Origin: Gilichinskyi gelida
GTDB lineage: Bacteria; Acidobacteriota; Thermoanaerobaculia; Gp7-AA8
Length of the DNA stretch: 64,000 nt
Assembly: GCA_038040385.1 (NCBI GenBank)
Contig: JBBPII010000004.1
Location: 186,001-250,000 of the forward strand
Direction: 5' to 3'
Made by a program: the position numbers and the translations under genes. The notes below the pieces were generated by a model that made no database searches, was not told the origin of the DNA, and saw only the letters and a program-made list of their open reading frames with translations. Shown piece by piece: positions 16,068 to 23,715 of the stretch. Positions within the stretch are counted from its first letter, which is position 1. Each line of letters starts with the position of its first letter.

Positions 16068-17363
16068 CTACGGATAGATCCGATTCAGCATCCGCGGGTA
16101 CGGAATCGTCTCCCGGAGATGCGGCACGCCGCTGACCCACGCCACCATCCGCTCCAGTCCCATGCCGAAGCCGGAGTGCGGGAAGGTGCCGTACTTGCGC
16201 ACGTCGAGGTACCACTGGAACTTCTCGACCGGCAGGTTGTGCTCCTTGATGCGCTGCAGTAGCAGGTCGTGGTCGTGGATGCGCTGCGAGCCGCCGATGA
16301 TCTCGCCGTAGCCTTCGGGGGCGATCATGTCGAGGCCGAGGACGACCGAGGGGTCCTGCGGGTCGGGCTGCATGTAGAAGGCTTTGATGGCCGTCGGGTA
16401 GCGCGAGATCATCACCGGCCGGTCGAACGAGTTGGCGATCACCGTCTCCTCGTCGCCGCCGAGGTCGTCGCCGAAGTTGACGCTCATCTCCTTCGACTTC
16501 AGCAACTCGATCGCGTCGCGATAGGTGATGCGCGGGAAGGGGCGTTTCACGTTCTCCAGCTTCGACACGTCGCGCTCGAGGGTCTTCAGCTCTTCCTGGC
16601 AGCGCTCCAGCGCGCGGCCGACGATGTATTCGACGAACTCCTCGGCAAGCTCCTGCAGGCCTTCGAACTCCAGGAAGGCGACCTCCGGTTCTACCATCCA
16701 GAACTCCATGAGATGGCGGCGCGTTTTCGACTTCTCCGCGCGGAAGGTCGGACCGAAGCAGTAGACGCGGCCGAAGGAGGCCGCCGCGGGCTCGAGGTAG
16801 AGCTGCCCCGACTGCGACAGGTACGCCTTCTCGCCGAAGTAGTCGGTCTCGAACAGCGTCGACGTCCCCTCGGCCGCGTTCGCGGTGAGGATCGGCGAGT
16901 CGATGAGGACGAAGTCGCGGTCGTAGAAGAAATCGCGGATGGCCTTCTCGATCTCGTTTCGGACGCGCAGAACGGCATGCTGCTTCGATGAACGGAGCCA
17001 GAGGTGACGCAGGTCCATCAGGAACGCCGTTCCGTGCTCCTTCGGCGTAATCGGATACTCCTGCGTGAGCTGGACGACCTCGAATGATTCGACGCCCAGT
17101 TCCACACCGCCCGGCGCGCGCGGCTCGGCGCGGGTGGTGCCGGTGACGCGAACCGTCGACTCCTGCGTGACGTCCTCGACCGCCTTCCACGTCTCCTCGG
17201 AGACTTCCTTCTTGAAGACGACGCACTGCAGATAGCCGCTGCCGTCGCGGATGATCGGAAACTGCAGCTTCCCGGAGGTGCGCTTGTTGTAGAGCCACCC
17301 GTTGACGGTGACCGCCTCGCCGATGTGTTGGGGAAGCTCTTTGATGCGGAGGGTTGGTGCCAT
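16068..17363 (-). CDS. asnS: Asparaginyl-tRNA synthetase
   Basis: Class IIb aminoacyl-tRNA synthetase, 431 residues. The N-terminal OB-fold anticodon-binding domain carries VTVNGWLYNKRTSGKLQF, FPIIRDGSGYLQCVVF. Motif 2 lies around FGPTFRAEKSKTRRHLMEF and motif 3 in GFGMGLERMVAWVSG; the C-terminus ends YPRMLNRIYP, typical of AsnRS. The AGTSTLFE-like AEGTSTLFETDYF region supports Asn rather than Asp specificity. Start ATG 17363 is preceded by a -10 box only 10 nt away. Confidence 0.94.
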   Translation of the reverse strand: MAPTLRIKELPQHIGEAVTVNGWLYNKRTSGKLQFPIIRDGSGYLQCVVFKKEVSEETWKAVEDVTQESTVRVTGTTRAEPRAPGGVELGVESFEVVQLTQEYPITPKEHGTAFLMDLRHLWLRSSKQHAVLRVRNEIEKAIRDFFYDRDFVLIDSPILTANAAEGTSTLFETDYFGEKAYLSQSGQLYLEPAAASFGRVYCFGPTFRAEKSKTRRHLMEFWMVEPEVAFLEFEGLQELAEEFVEYIVGRALERCQEELKTLERDVSKLENVKRPFPRITYRDAIELLKSKEMSVNFGDDLGGDEETVIANSFDRPVMISRYPTAIKAFYMQPDPQDPSVVLGLDMIAPEGYGEIIGGSQRIHDHDLLLQRIKEHNLPVEKFQWYLDVRKYGTFPHSGFGMGLERMVAWVSGVPHLRETIPYPRMLNRIYP

Positions 17364-17373
17364 AGGGCGGCGG

Positions 17374-17379
17374 ATTATA
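17374..17379 (-). promoter_or_regulatory. -10 box of asnS overlapping the upstream stop codon
   Basis: A perfect TATAAT on the minus strand uses the TAA stop of the upstream membrane-protein gene. It ends 10 nt before the asnS ATG, which predicts a leader of about 4 nt. Confidence 0.55.
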
Positions 17380-17929
17380 GAGCAGCGGGTTCGGCGCGCG
17401 AGACGATCGAAACGGCGTGGACGATCATCAGCAGCACGAGCGCAAAGAGGACGACGGACGAGAGGTATTCGATGGTCATCAGATTCTCGCAGCGGGCGAT
17501 CGACGCGGAGGTCCAGACCTCATCGACGGACTCGAAGTCATCGAGGAGCTCGGCGCAGGTCGAGACTCTGTTGGCCTCGACGTCGTTCTTCGCCTGCGCC
17601 GTCAGCACCGTCCCGATCAGGATTGGCTTGCCGCGCACGTCGCACGTACAGACACGCTGATCCTGACGGTAGCGGAGAAACAGACCGCACGCCGCGACCA
17701 GCGTGACGATCGCCGCGATCGTCCACCAGCGAAGGTGGTGTCGCTTCGACCAGACGACGCCGGCAATGATCAGCAGCGCCACGAGCACCGTGACGATGAA
17801 GCGGGCGAGAAGGGCGAGATCGTCCTTTCCCTTGACCACCTCGGGCGGGTGGAGGAAGCCGATCTGCAGCATGACGAACCCCGCGAATTGCGCGATGGCG
17901 CTCCAGTGGCGCTTCGCCAGTTCGAGCAT
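17375..17929 (-). CDS. Small integral membrane protein of unknown function
   Basis: 184 residues starting MLELAKRHWSAIAQFAGFV. Four predicted membrane helices: around LAKRHWSAIAQFAGFVMLQI, LARFIVTVLVALLIIAGVVW, WWTIAAIVTLVAACGLFL, and a C-terminal LSSVVLFALVLLMIVHAV. A loop with CTC (RQDQRVCTCDVRGKPILIG) lies between helices 3 and 4 and could bind metal or form a disulfide; that is speculative. The start is 2 nt after the stop of the upstream lipoprotein gene, so they are co-transcribed. Family not recognised. Confidence 0.75.
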   Translation of the reverse strand: MLELAKRHWSAIAQFAGFVMLQIGFLHPPEVVKGKDDLALLARFIVTVLVALLIIAGVVWSKRHHLRWWTIAAIVTLVAACGLFLRYRQDQRVCTCDVRGKPILIGTVLTAQAKNDVEANRVSTCAELLDDFESVDEVWTSASIARCENLMTIEYLSSVVLFALVLLMIVHAVSIVSRAEPAAL

Positions 17930-17931
17930 CG

Positions 17932-18531
17932 TCACGGGATGACCAGATCGAAGTCGTAGGTCGGACGGCCGTCGCCGCCGATCTTTTGCGTGCTCGGCGC
18001 CTCGCCGCCGACGCGGAACACGTACGTGCCCGGCGACAGTTCCCCGACGGCGGGCGAGCTCAATTTCCGCAGCGGACGCCACTTCGACGGCACGTTCGCC
18101 CATCCGCGGCGGCAGACCATGACCTGCTTTCCGGGCACCGGCGCGCCGTCGCGCTTGGTGTGCGCCTGCACGGTCACCAGCTCGTTCCACGGCGCACCCG
18201 CGCGGCAGTGCGACGCCTTGAGATGCAGGTCTTCGGCGGCGGCGCGCATCTGTTCCGCATCACCACCCACCAGCGCGTCGCGATCGTCGTTGAGACTCTC
18301 CGCGTACTGCGCGGGAGTCGTCGCGGTCGTGGTCTCCCCCCACTTCTGGCGCAGCAGGTCGATGTCCTCGACAACACCCGGCACGCGAGCTTGCTCCGCG
18401 GCCGCACGCAACTGCTCGAGCAGCGGCCCGGTGTCGTTCCAAGAGAGATCCGCTGCCGCCGGCGGCGGACTGACAGGCGTAGCAGTCCCGCACGCCACGA
18501 GAAACAGAAAGCCGATAGCGAGCCGCGACAT
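17932..18531 (-). CDS. Predicted lipoprotein of unknown function
   Basis: About 199 residues with a lipoprotein signal (MSRLAIGFLFLVACG), the cysteine of VAC being the likely lipidated residue processed via Lgt. ATG 18531 is preferred; an in-frame ATG at 18540 is possible, and further upstream sequence is REP repeat. The mature part has a helical section (LLEQLRAAAEQARVPGVVED) and a beta-rich C-terminus with VGELSPGTYVFRVGGEAP, like a small carrier or fibronectin-type strand pattern. Family not recognised. It is immediately upstream of and coupled to the membrane protein gene. Confidence 0.7.
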   Translation of the reverse strand: MSRLAIGFLFLVACGTATPVSPPPAAADLSWNDTGPLLEQLRAAAEQARVPGVVEDIDLLRQKWGETTTATTPAQYAESLNDDRDALVGGDAEQMRAAAEDLHLKASHCRAGAPWNELVTVQAHTKRDGAPVPGKQVMVCRRGWANVPSKWRPLRKLSSPAVGELSPGTYVFRVGGEAPSTQKIGGDGRPTYDFDLVIP

Positions 18532-18546
18532 GCCGTGCATGATAGC

Positions 18547-18592
18547 GGAACGCCGGCGTCCCGCCGGCTGGCCAGGCGGCGTCCCGCCGCCG
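18547..18592. repeat. Left REP doublet of the RAYT
   Basis: GGAACGCCGGCGTCCCGCCG hairpin, then GGCGGCGTCCCGCCGCC hairpin. The long (unlikely) N-terminal extension of the neighbouring lipoprotein frame would read through this repeat. Confidence 0.85.
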
Positions 18593-18653
18593 TCCGAGGT
18601 ACGATAGCAATCCCACACGCCCTCCTTCACGTGGCCGCTCGCTCCGCGAGCCC

Positions 18654-19232
18654 ATGCGCCACGACAACTTCATCCCCCCACAAGGATTGCGCCGGCGATC
18701 ACGCGGCCGTCTGCCGCACTGGGAGGTTGATGACGCCGACTATTTCGTCACGTTCCGGTTGCGAGATTCGCTGCCGCATGCCATAGCGCGCAAGCTTGTG
18801 CAGGAGCGCGCACATCTCATTGAGACCTGCCATACGGCTGCCGAACGATCGTCAATCGACAAAGCCTTCGGAGTGCGTCTCGATTCATATCTCGACGCGG
18901 GCTACGGAAGCTGCATCCTGGTTCAGCACGCCGAAGTGGTCGCCAATGCTCTGCGCTACTTCGACGGAAAACGATACGTGCTTCACGCGTGGTGCGTCAT
19001 GCCGAATCATGTCCATGCGCTGTTTCACCTGGAGTTTGGCCGCGACCTTGATCGGGTGCTGCATTCGTGGAAGTCGTATACCGCGCATGAGATCGATCAG
19101 GGCGTGATTTGGCAGAGGGAGTATTTCGATCGCGTAATTCGCGGGCCGGAGGATTTTCGGGAGACGCGGATCTACATTCTTCGGAATCCGGCGAAGGCGG
19201 GATTGGCGGACTGGAAATGGGTTAGCGGGTGA
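18654..19232 (+). CDS. REP-associated tyrosine transposase (RAYT, Y1/IS200-like)
   Basis: 192 residues, normal RAYT size. The HUH metal motif is MPNHVHALF at about residues 116-124, and the catalytic Tyr is in IWQREYFDRVIRG (about residue 150). A typical RAYT C-terminus RIYILRNPAKAGLADW follows. These single-strand-specific transposases recognise REP hairpins and are thought to spread REPs, being usually single-copy and not self-mobile. The coding sequence looks intact. It ends 1 nt before the right REP doublet and overlaps the convergent diacylglycerol kinase gene by 11 nt. Confidence 0.93.
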   Translation: MRHDNFIPPQGLRRRSRGRLPHWEVDDADYFVTFRLRDSLPHAIARKLVQERAHLIETCHTAAERSSIDKAFGVRLDSYLDAGYGSCILVQHAEVVANALRYFDGKRYVLHAWCVMPNHVHALFHLEFGRDLDRVLHSWKSYTAHEIDQGVIWQREYFDRVIRGPEDFRETRIYILRNPAKAGLADWKWVSG

Positions 19233-20166
19233 CCGGCGGCGGGACGCCGCCGGGCCAGCCGGCGGGGACGCCGGCGTTCCGGGGGACGCGGACCAGCAGC
19301 GACTGCGGGACGATCGTCACCGTCAGCGGCATGTCCGCGGTCATGACCTCACCGTCGACGCCGAGGTGGAGATGTTTCTTCGATGACTGCATCTTGAGCC
19401 GCGCGGTGCGGAAGGAGCGGAAGCCGGGGGCGCTCCGGACGCGGCCGGCGAGGTAGTGGGCGATGAAGGACATCAACTTCAGCCGCGGCACGTGCGGGAG
19501 CCAGTAGACCGACAGCCGTCCCTCCCCCAACCCGTTGCGGGGCGCGTCGACGCCGAGGCGCGAGAGGTCGTAGGTGTTGTTCGACACCATCAGCACGTGG
19601 GTGCGCACCACCTCGTGGTGGTGCTCGCTGTCGAGCGTGACCGCGATGTGCGGGAACTTCTGCAGCGTCGTGTAGGCGGCGTAGAGGCGCGCCTTCCAGC
19701 GCGGGTAGTCGCGTCCGCGCGATTCGCGCTTGCTGACCAGCTCCGGGTAGAGGCCCATGGAGATGTTGTTGACGAAGAAGCGCTCGTTGGCGCGCGCCGC
19801 GTCGATCTGCCGGGTGGCGCCGCCGGAGGCCACCTCCAGCGCGGCGCGCCACCCGAGCGGGATGCCGAGGTCCTTGGCGAAGTGGTTGTAGGTCCCGATG
19901 GGGATGACCCCGAGCACCGCGTCGGTGTGGACCAGGGCCTGAATGACGTTGTTCACCGTTCCGTCGCCGCCGGCGGCGACGAAGAGCCGCCGCCCCTCAC
20001 TCATCCGCTCGCGGATGAGGGCCAGACAATCGAGGTCCCTGTTCACGTGTGCGACCTCCAGCCCCGCCTCCCGCGCGGCCGCCTCCAGCGACGCCAATTC
20101 GGCGGGCGGAAGCTTCACGCCCGAGGTCGGGTTAAGGAGCATCAAACCTTTGAGGCCCTCAGACAT
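19222..20166 (-). CDS. Diacylglycerol/sphingosine-kinase-family lipid kinase (DAGK_cat)
   Basis: About 314 residues. The DAGK catalytic domain has MLLNPTSG near the N-terminus and FVAAGGDGTVNNVIQALV with the GGDGT nucleotide site, then PIGTYNHFAKDLGIP. The C-terminal lid domain has HLHLGVDGEVM. Members phosphorylate diacylglycerol, ceramide or related lipids; cytoplasmic, membrane-associated. ATG 20166 gives MSEGLKGLML; ATG 20142 (MLLNPTSG) is the alternative. Its ATG and the divergent ATG at 20165 overlap within CATG. About 20 C-terminal residues come from the REP doublet next to the RAYT. Confidence 0.88.
   Translation of the reverse strand: MSEGLKGLMLLNPTSGVKLPPAELASLEAAAREAGLEVAHVNRDLDCLALIRERMSEGRRLFVAAGGDGTVNNVIQALVHTDAVLGVIPIGTYNHFAKDLGIPLGWRAALEVASGGATRQIDAARANERFFVNNISMGLYPELVSKRESRGRDYPRWKARLYAAYTTLQKFPHIAVTLDSEHHHEVVRTHVLMVSNNTYDLSRLGVDAPRNGLGEGRLSVYWLPHVPRLKLMSFIAHYLAGRVRSAPGFRSFRTARLKMQSSKKHLHLGVDGEVMTADMPLTVTIVPQSLLVRVPRNAGVPAGWPGGVPPPVTR
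19234..19280. repeat. Right REP doublet of the RAYT
   Basis: CGGCGGCGGGACGCCGCCGG hairpin, then GCCGGCGGGGACGCCGGC. Inverted relative to 18547-18592. It is translated on the minus strand as the C-terminus of the lipid kinase (NAGVPAGWPGGVPPP). Confidence 0.85.
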
Positions 20167-23080
20167 GAAACGGATCTTCCTCGTTGTTTTCCTGTCGTTT
20201 TTCGCCCTGTCGCTGTTTGCCGCCGACGCAGCGAAGGAATGCTCGATTTGCGTCGGTGCGGTCACCGATCTGACGGCCATTCCCGCAACACCCGTGCCGC
20301 AGCTGGCGCAGATCCGGGAGGACGACCTCGCCGCCGCCGGCGCGGCGCTCGACGCCATGACGCCGGAGGCGCGCGCTCACACGGCGATCGTCGTCAGCTA
20401 CACCGTCGACCGCAACAAAGACCCCCTCCTCGACATCGAGACCCACACCAAGGCCATCATCGAATGGGCGCGCCAGCACGGGCCGCTCGACGCCATCGGC
20501 ATCGCCGTCGAGGGCACCGACGCCGCGCAGACCACGTACGCCATCAAGCGCCTCGCGGTCAGCGCGCAGGGGCAGAACGCCGCTTCGCGCATCGTCCTCC
20601 CGTGGACGGCGATCGACGATCTGACGAAGTTGGCCGACGCCGGTGCGATGCCATACGTCGACGCCCTGCTCGTCGACGCCGCGAACGTCACGTCCACCGC
20701 CGCATGGATCGTCGAGAAGGACCCGGCCAAGAAGATCTGGGCCATCGTCGCGCCGCAGTCGCCGAACGCGTTCTACGACCTCGGACGCGCCATCGCCGAC
20801 GGCGCGACGCGCGCCTACCTCGCGCGCACTCCCGACGCGGAAACCTTCGCTTCGCTCGCGGCGTTCGACCGCGCGCTGATCGGCGAGTACGCCTACGACG
20901 CCACCGCCCGCATCGAGAGCCTCGACGCGAAGGGCAACAAGATCGACGCGCCGGCGCTGGCGTTCGTGCGCGGCGAAGACCTCCGCACCATCGTCATCCC
21001 CCGCGGCGACGCCGCGGCGGCGACCATCACCTCGCTCCCCGGCGACTTCTACATCCGCCCGCGCCGCGTCGACGCCGCCGGCGAGCGCGAGCTGTCCGAC
21101 GTCGGACAGAAAGGCGGCCGCTTCCTCATCGGCGTGCAGCCGGTCAAGCGCCCATTCGTCTTCACCGTGGAGCACAACGAGAAGCCCCGCCCGAACGTGA
21201 CGAAAGAAGCGCTGGAAGTGGCGACGCAGCGCGGCATCAGCGTCGAGGAGATCATCCGCAACCATCAGGCGTACAAGGCCTTCCAGGACTCCATTCAGCC
21301 GCGCTACGTCGCCCAGAACACCACCAAGCTCCGCTTCACCATTCAGGGGGGCGAAGCGCTGGAGGCGGCGATCTCCGGCAAGTACTTCTCCGATCCGAAC
21401 GTCCGCGCCGACTGGGTGTGGAGCGACTTCTACATCAACGGCGTGCGGTGGAAGTACGGGCGCATCCCCGAGCTGCCGCTCATCCAACCGGAAAAAGTCA
21501 CGCAGCTTCCGCTCGACATCCACCTCACCAACGAATATCGCTATCAGTTCGTCCGGGAGACCGACCTCCTCGGATATCGCGTTTACGAAGTCCGCTTCGA
21601 GCCGCCGCAGAACGCGCCGGAGTCGTTACCGCTGTACCGCGGTACGGTTTGGATCGACACCCGGACATGGGCGCGCGTGCGCATCTCCATGGTGCAGCTC
21701 AACCTCACCGGGAACGTCCTATCCAACGAGGAGCGGGTCGACTTTGCGCCTTTCACACGACCCTCACCCCCAGCCCCTCTCCCGCAAGCGGGAGAGGGTG
21801 GCCGAAGGCCGGGTGAGGGCCTGACCGCAGCGGACGTCTCGAAGATGGACGCCCGCGAGATTCTCTGGCTGCCGTTCGACATCGGCGCGCAGCAGGTGGT
21901 CTCCGCGGCCGGGCGGGCGAACGTCGTCCTCCGCTCCACCACCTTTACCAACTTCCGCATCGAGCCCGAGGACTTCGAGCAGAGCCTCGCGGAGGCGTCC
22001 GCGTCGGACGCGCGCATGGTGCGCGAGACCAGGGCCGGCATGCGTTACCTCGAGAAGAGCGGCAGCGGGGAGCGGGTGGTCAAGGAGGGATTCGAGAGCT
22101 CGCGCAAGTTCCTCCTCGGCGGCATCCATCACGACGCCGGGCTGGAGTATCCGGTCGTGCCGCTCGGAGGCGTCGACTACTTTGACTTCGACCTCTGGGA
22201 CAAGGGCATCCAGGCCAACGTCTTCTTCGCCGGCGTGGTCGTCTCGGCCAACGCCACGCATCCGAACGTGGCCAACACGCGCACCAACCTCGGCGCCGAC
22301 TTCTTCGCCATCGCCGTCCCCACTACGAATTCGATGTACCGCGCCGGCCTGGAGCAGAAGACCGAAGCGGTGAAGGCGCTTCCGACCTGGCTCGCGCTGC
22401 GCGGCGGACATCCCTTCGCCACCTTCGGCAAGATCGACTTCCAGCTCGGCCTCGGGCACATTTCGTACAAGCGCGCCGACGACACCGACCCCTCGTTCAC
22501 CGTTCCGTCGAGCACCTTTCTCCTCAGCCCGACGGTGACCGCGCACTACGCGCGGTGGGGCTACACCGCGGCTGCGTGGTACGACTACACGCGCCGCACG
22601 AAGTGGGAACCGTGGGGCGTCCTCTCCGAGTACGACCCGAACCAGAAGAGCTTCGCCACCTTCGGCGCGTCGCTCGGCAAGAGCTTCTATCTTCCGAAGT
22701 TCCAGCGCCTCGGCCTCGAGGTCGACTACCTCGACGGAACGCGCCTCGACCGCTTCTCGAAATACGAGCTCGGATTCTTCGGCACGCAGCGCATCCACGG
22801 CGTCCGCTCCGGAACGGTGCGCGCGGAGAGGGCCATCCTCGGCCACGTGTCGTACGGCTTCGTGCTCTCCGATCAGATCCGGATGGAGGCGTTCTACGAC
22901 CACGGCCTGATCGACGACGGCGTCGCCGGCTACCGCCGCGAGCCGTTCCAGGGGGTCGGCATCGCCGGGCAGACGGTCGGGCCGTACGGAACGCTGCTGC
23001 GCCTCGACATCGGGAAGATGGTGGGACGCAACGCGCAGAGCGGCTTCGTGGCGAACGTGGTGTTCCTGAAGCTGTTCTGA
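20165..23080 (+). CDS. Large secreted/outer-membrane protein of unknown function
   Basis: 971 residues with a signal peptide (MKRIFLVVFLSFFALSLFAA). A CSIC motif follows shortly after cleavage (ECSICVGAV). The first ~350 residues are alpha/beta and enzyme-like (hydrolase or TIM-barrel-like feel, no catalytic motif named). A middle part with RYQFVRETDLLGYRVYEV and DTRTWARVRISMVQLNLTG recalls LolA-like lipoprotein-carrier sheets. The C-terminal ~300 residues show alternating amphipathic strands and end VFLKLF, the aromatic terminus typical of outer-membrane beta-barrels. A CTCTCCCGCAAGCGGGAGAG repeat is read in frame at about residues 531-553. Family not recognised; outer-membrane placement is inferred. 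Confidence 0.82.
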   Translation: MKRIFLVVFLSFFALSLFAADAAKECSICVGAVTDLTAIPATPVPQLAQIREDDLAAAGAALDAMTPEARAHTAIVVSYTVDRNKDPLLDIETHTKAIIEWARQHGPLDAIGIAVEGTDAAQTTYAIKRLAVSAQGQNAASRIVLPWTAIDDLTKLADAGAMPYVDALLVDAANVTSTAAWIVEKDPAKKIWAIVAPQSPNAFYDLGRAIADGATRAYLARTPDAETFASLAAFDRALIGEYAYDATARIESLDAKGNKIDAPALAFVRGEDLRTIVIPRGDAAAATITSLPGDFYIRPRRVDAAGERELSDVGQKGGRFLIGVQPVKRPFVFTVEHNEKPRPNVTKEALEVATQRGISVEEIIRNHQAYKAFQDSIQPRYVAQNTTKLRFTIQGGEALEAAISGKYFSDPNVRADWVWSDFYINGVRWKYGRIPELPLIQPEKVTQLPLDIHLTNEYRYQFVRETDLLGYRVYEVRFEPPQNAPESLPLYRGTVWIDTRTWARVRISMVQLNLTGNVLSNEERVDFAPFTRPSPPAPLPQAGEGGRRPGEGLTAADVSKMDAREILWLPFDIGAQQVVSAAGRANVVLRSTTFTNFRIEPEDFEQSLAEASASDARMVRETRAGMRYLEKSGSGERVVKEGFESSRKFLLGGIHHDAGLEYPVVPLGGVDYFDFDLWDKGIQANVFFAGVVVSANATHPNVANTRTNLGADFFAIAVPTTNSMYRAGLEQKTEAVKALPTWLALRGGHPFATFGKIDFQLGLGHISYKRADDTDPSFTVPSSTFLLSPTVTAHYARWGYTAAAWYDYTRRTKWEPWGVLSEYDPNQKSFATFGASLGKSFYLPKFQRLGLEVDYLDGTRLDRFSKYELGFFGTQRIHGVRSGTVRAERAILGHVSYGFVLSDQIRMEAFYDHGLIDDGVAGYRREPFQGVGIAGQTVGPYGTLLRLDIGKMVGRNAQSGFVANVVFLKLF
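21755..21825. repeat. F6 repeat (CTCTCCCGCAAGCGGGAGAG) in frame inside the 971-residue protein
   Basis: Flanked by ACCCTCACCC and GGGTGAGGG arms, forming a long imperfect palindrome. It translates to a Pro/Gly-rich insert (PSPPAPLPQAGEGG). A second copy follows the same gene at 23081-23205. Confidence 0.88.
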
Positions 23081-23205
23081 CGACCCTCACCCGGCCCTTC
23101 GCTGCGCTCAGGGCCACCCTCTCCCGCAAGCGGGAGAGGGGCCCGGTTGTCCTTCTCCCGCTTGCGGGAGAAGGTGCCGCGAAGCGGCGGATGAGGGCTG
23201 CGTCA
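23081..23205. repeat. F6 repeat array between convergent genes
   Basis: CCCTCACCCGG...CTCTCCCGCAAGCGGGAGAG, then a second CTTCTCCCGCTTGCGGGAGAA hairpin and GATGAGGG. It fills the whole spacer between the large secreted protein and the response regulator, and could serve as a bidirectional terminator. Confidence 0.85.
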
Positions 23206-23664
23206 GATCCGGACGGTGACCTCGCCGGCGCCGTCCGCGGCGCGGCGCTTCGGCAGCCTCGACGCACAGTTGTTCACCTCGGCGAGGAGAGCGTCGAGGC
23301 TGACCGGCTTGCGGAGGATGGCGGCGACCTGCTGATGCAGGCTGTCGACCACCGCGTCGGGCATCCCAGTCACGACGATGATGCGGCGGAGGATCTCCGG
23401 CTTCTCACGCTGCACGAGGCTCAGTACCGTCGCGCCGTGTACCGACGGCATGGAGAGATCGAGCAGGATGGCGGCGTATTCGTTGTCCTGAATCTTCTCC
23501 AAAGCCTCGCGGCCGTTCGCGGCCACGTCGGTGACGAAGCCCGCTTTGGTCAGCGCGACCGAGCAGAGATCGCGCACCGCGGGATCATCGTCGGCGCAGA
23601 GAACGCGCGGCGCGCCGACCGCCCTGGCGAGGGAGTGGAACACCTCGGAGAGTGAGAGCTTCAT
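23203..23664 (-). CDS. Single-domain response regulator (CheY-like receiver)
   Basis: 153 residues. One receiver domain: acidic pair in VLCADDDPAVRDL, phospho-acceptor Asp in AAILLDLSMPSVHG, Thr in IIVVTGMP, and Lys in AAILRKPVSLDALL. There is no output domain, so it would act by protein-protein contact. An N-terminal helical stretch (~18 residues) precedes the receiver. No cognate histidine kinase is adjacent. A short GC palindrome (23690-23714) separates it from the upstream gene. Confidence 0.92.
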   Translation of the reverse strand: MKLSLSEVFHSLARAVGAPRVLCADDDPAVRDLCSVALTKAGFVTDVAANGREALEKIQDNEYAAILLDLSMPSVHGATVLSLVQREKPEILRRIIVVTGMPDAVVDSLHQQVAAILRKPVSLDALLAEVNNCASRLPKRRAADGAGEVTVRI

Positions 23665-23689
23665 TGCCAGGCCAGCCCTGCAAACGGTA

Positions 23690-23714
23690 GGCCGGGCGCG
23701 CGCCCGGCCTTACC
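23690..23714. repeat. GC palindrome GGCCGGGCGCGCGCCCGGCC
   Basis: Perfect hairpin flanked by GGTA/TACC at the outer ends (GGTAGGCC...GGCCTTACC). It lies between two minus-strand genes and just after the stop of the Ig-like protein gene. Confidence 0.75.
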
Positions 23715-23715
23715 A

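Larger units (their letters stand above)
18547..19280 (+). mobile_element. RAYT element bounded by inverted REP pairs
   Basis: The transposase gene at 18654-19232 is enclosed by 18547-18592 and 19234-19280. Reverse-complemented, these match at roughly 44-45 of 46 positions, each containing two GC-rich hairpins with the core GCGTCCCGC/GCGGGACGC. This is the arrangement known for REP-associated tyrosine transposases. No target duplication is evident. Confidence 0.82.

Noticed and set aside
19456..21816. 786-codon open frame overlapping the lipid kinase and the large secreted protein
   Set aside because: Arg/His-rich shadow sequence without motifs; both overlapped genes have clear family or signal-peptide evidence.
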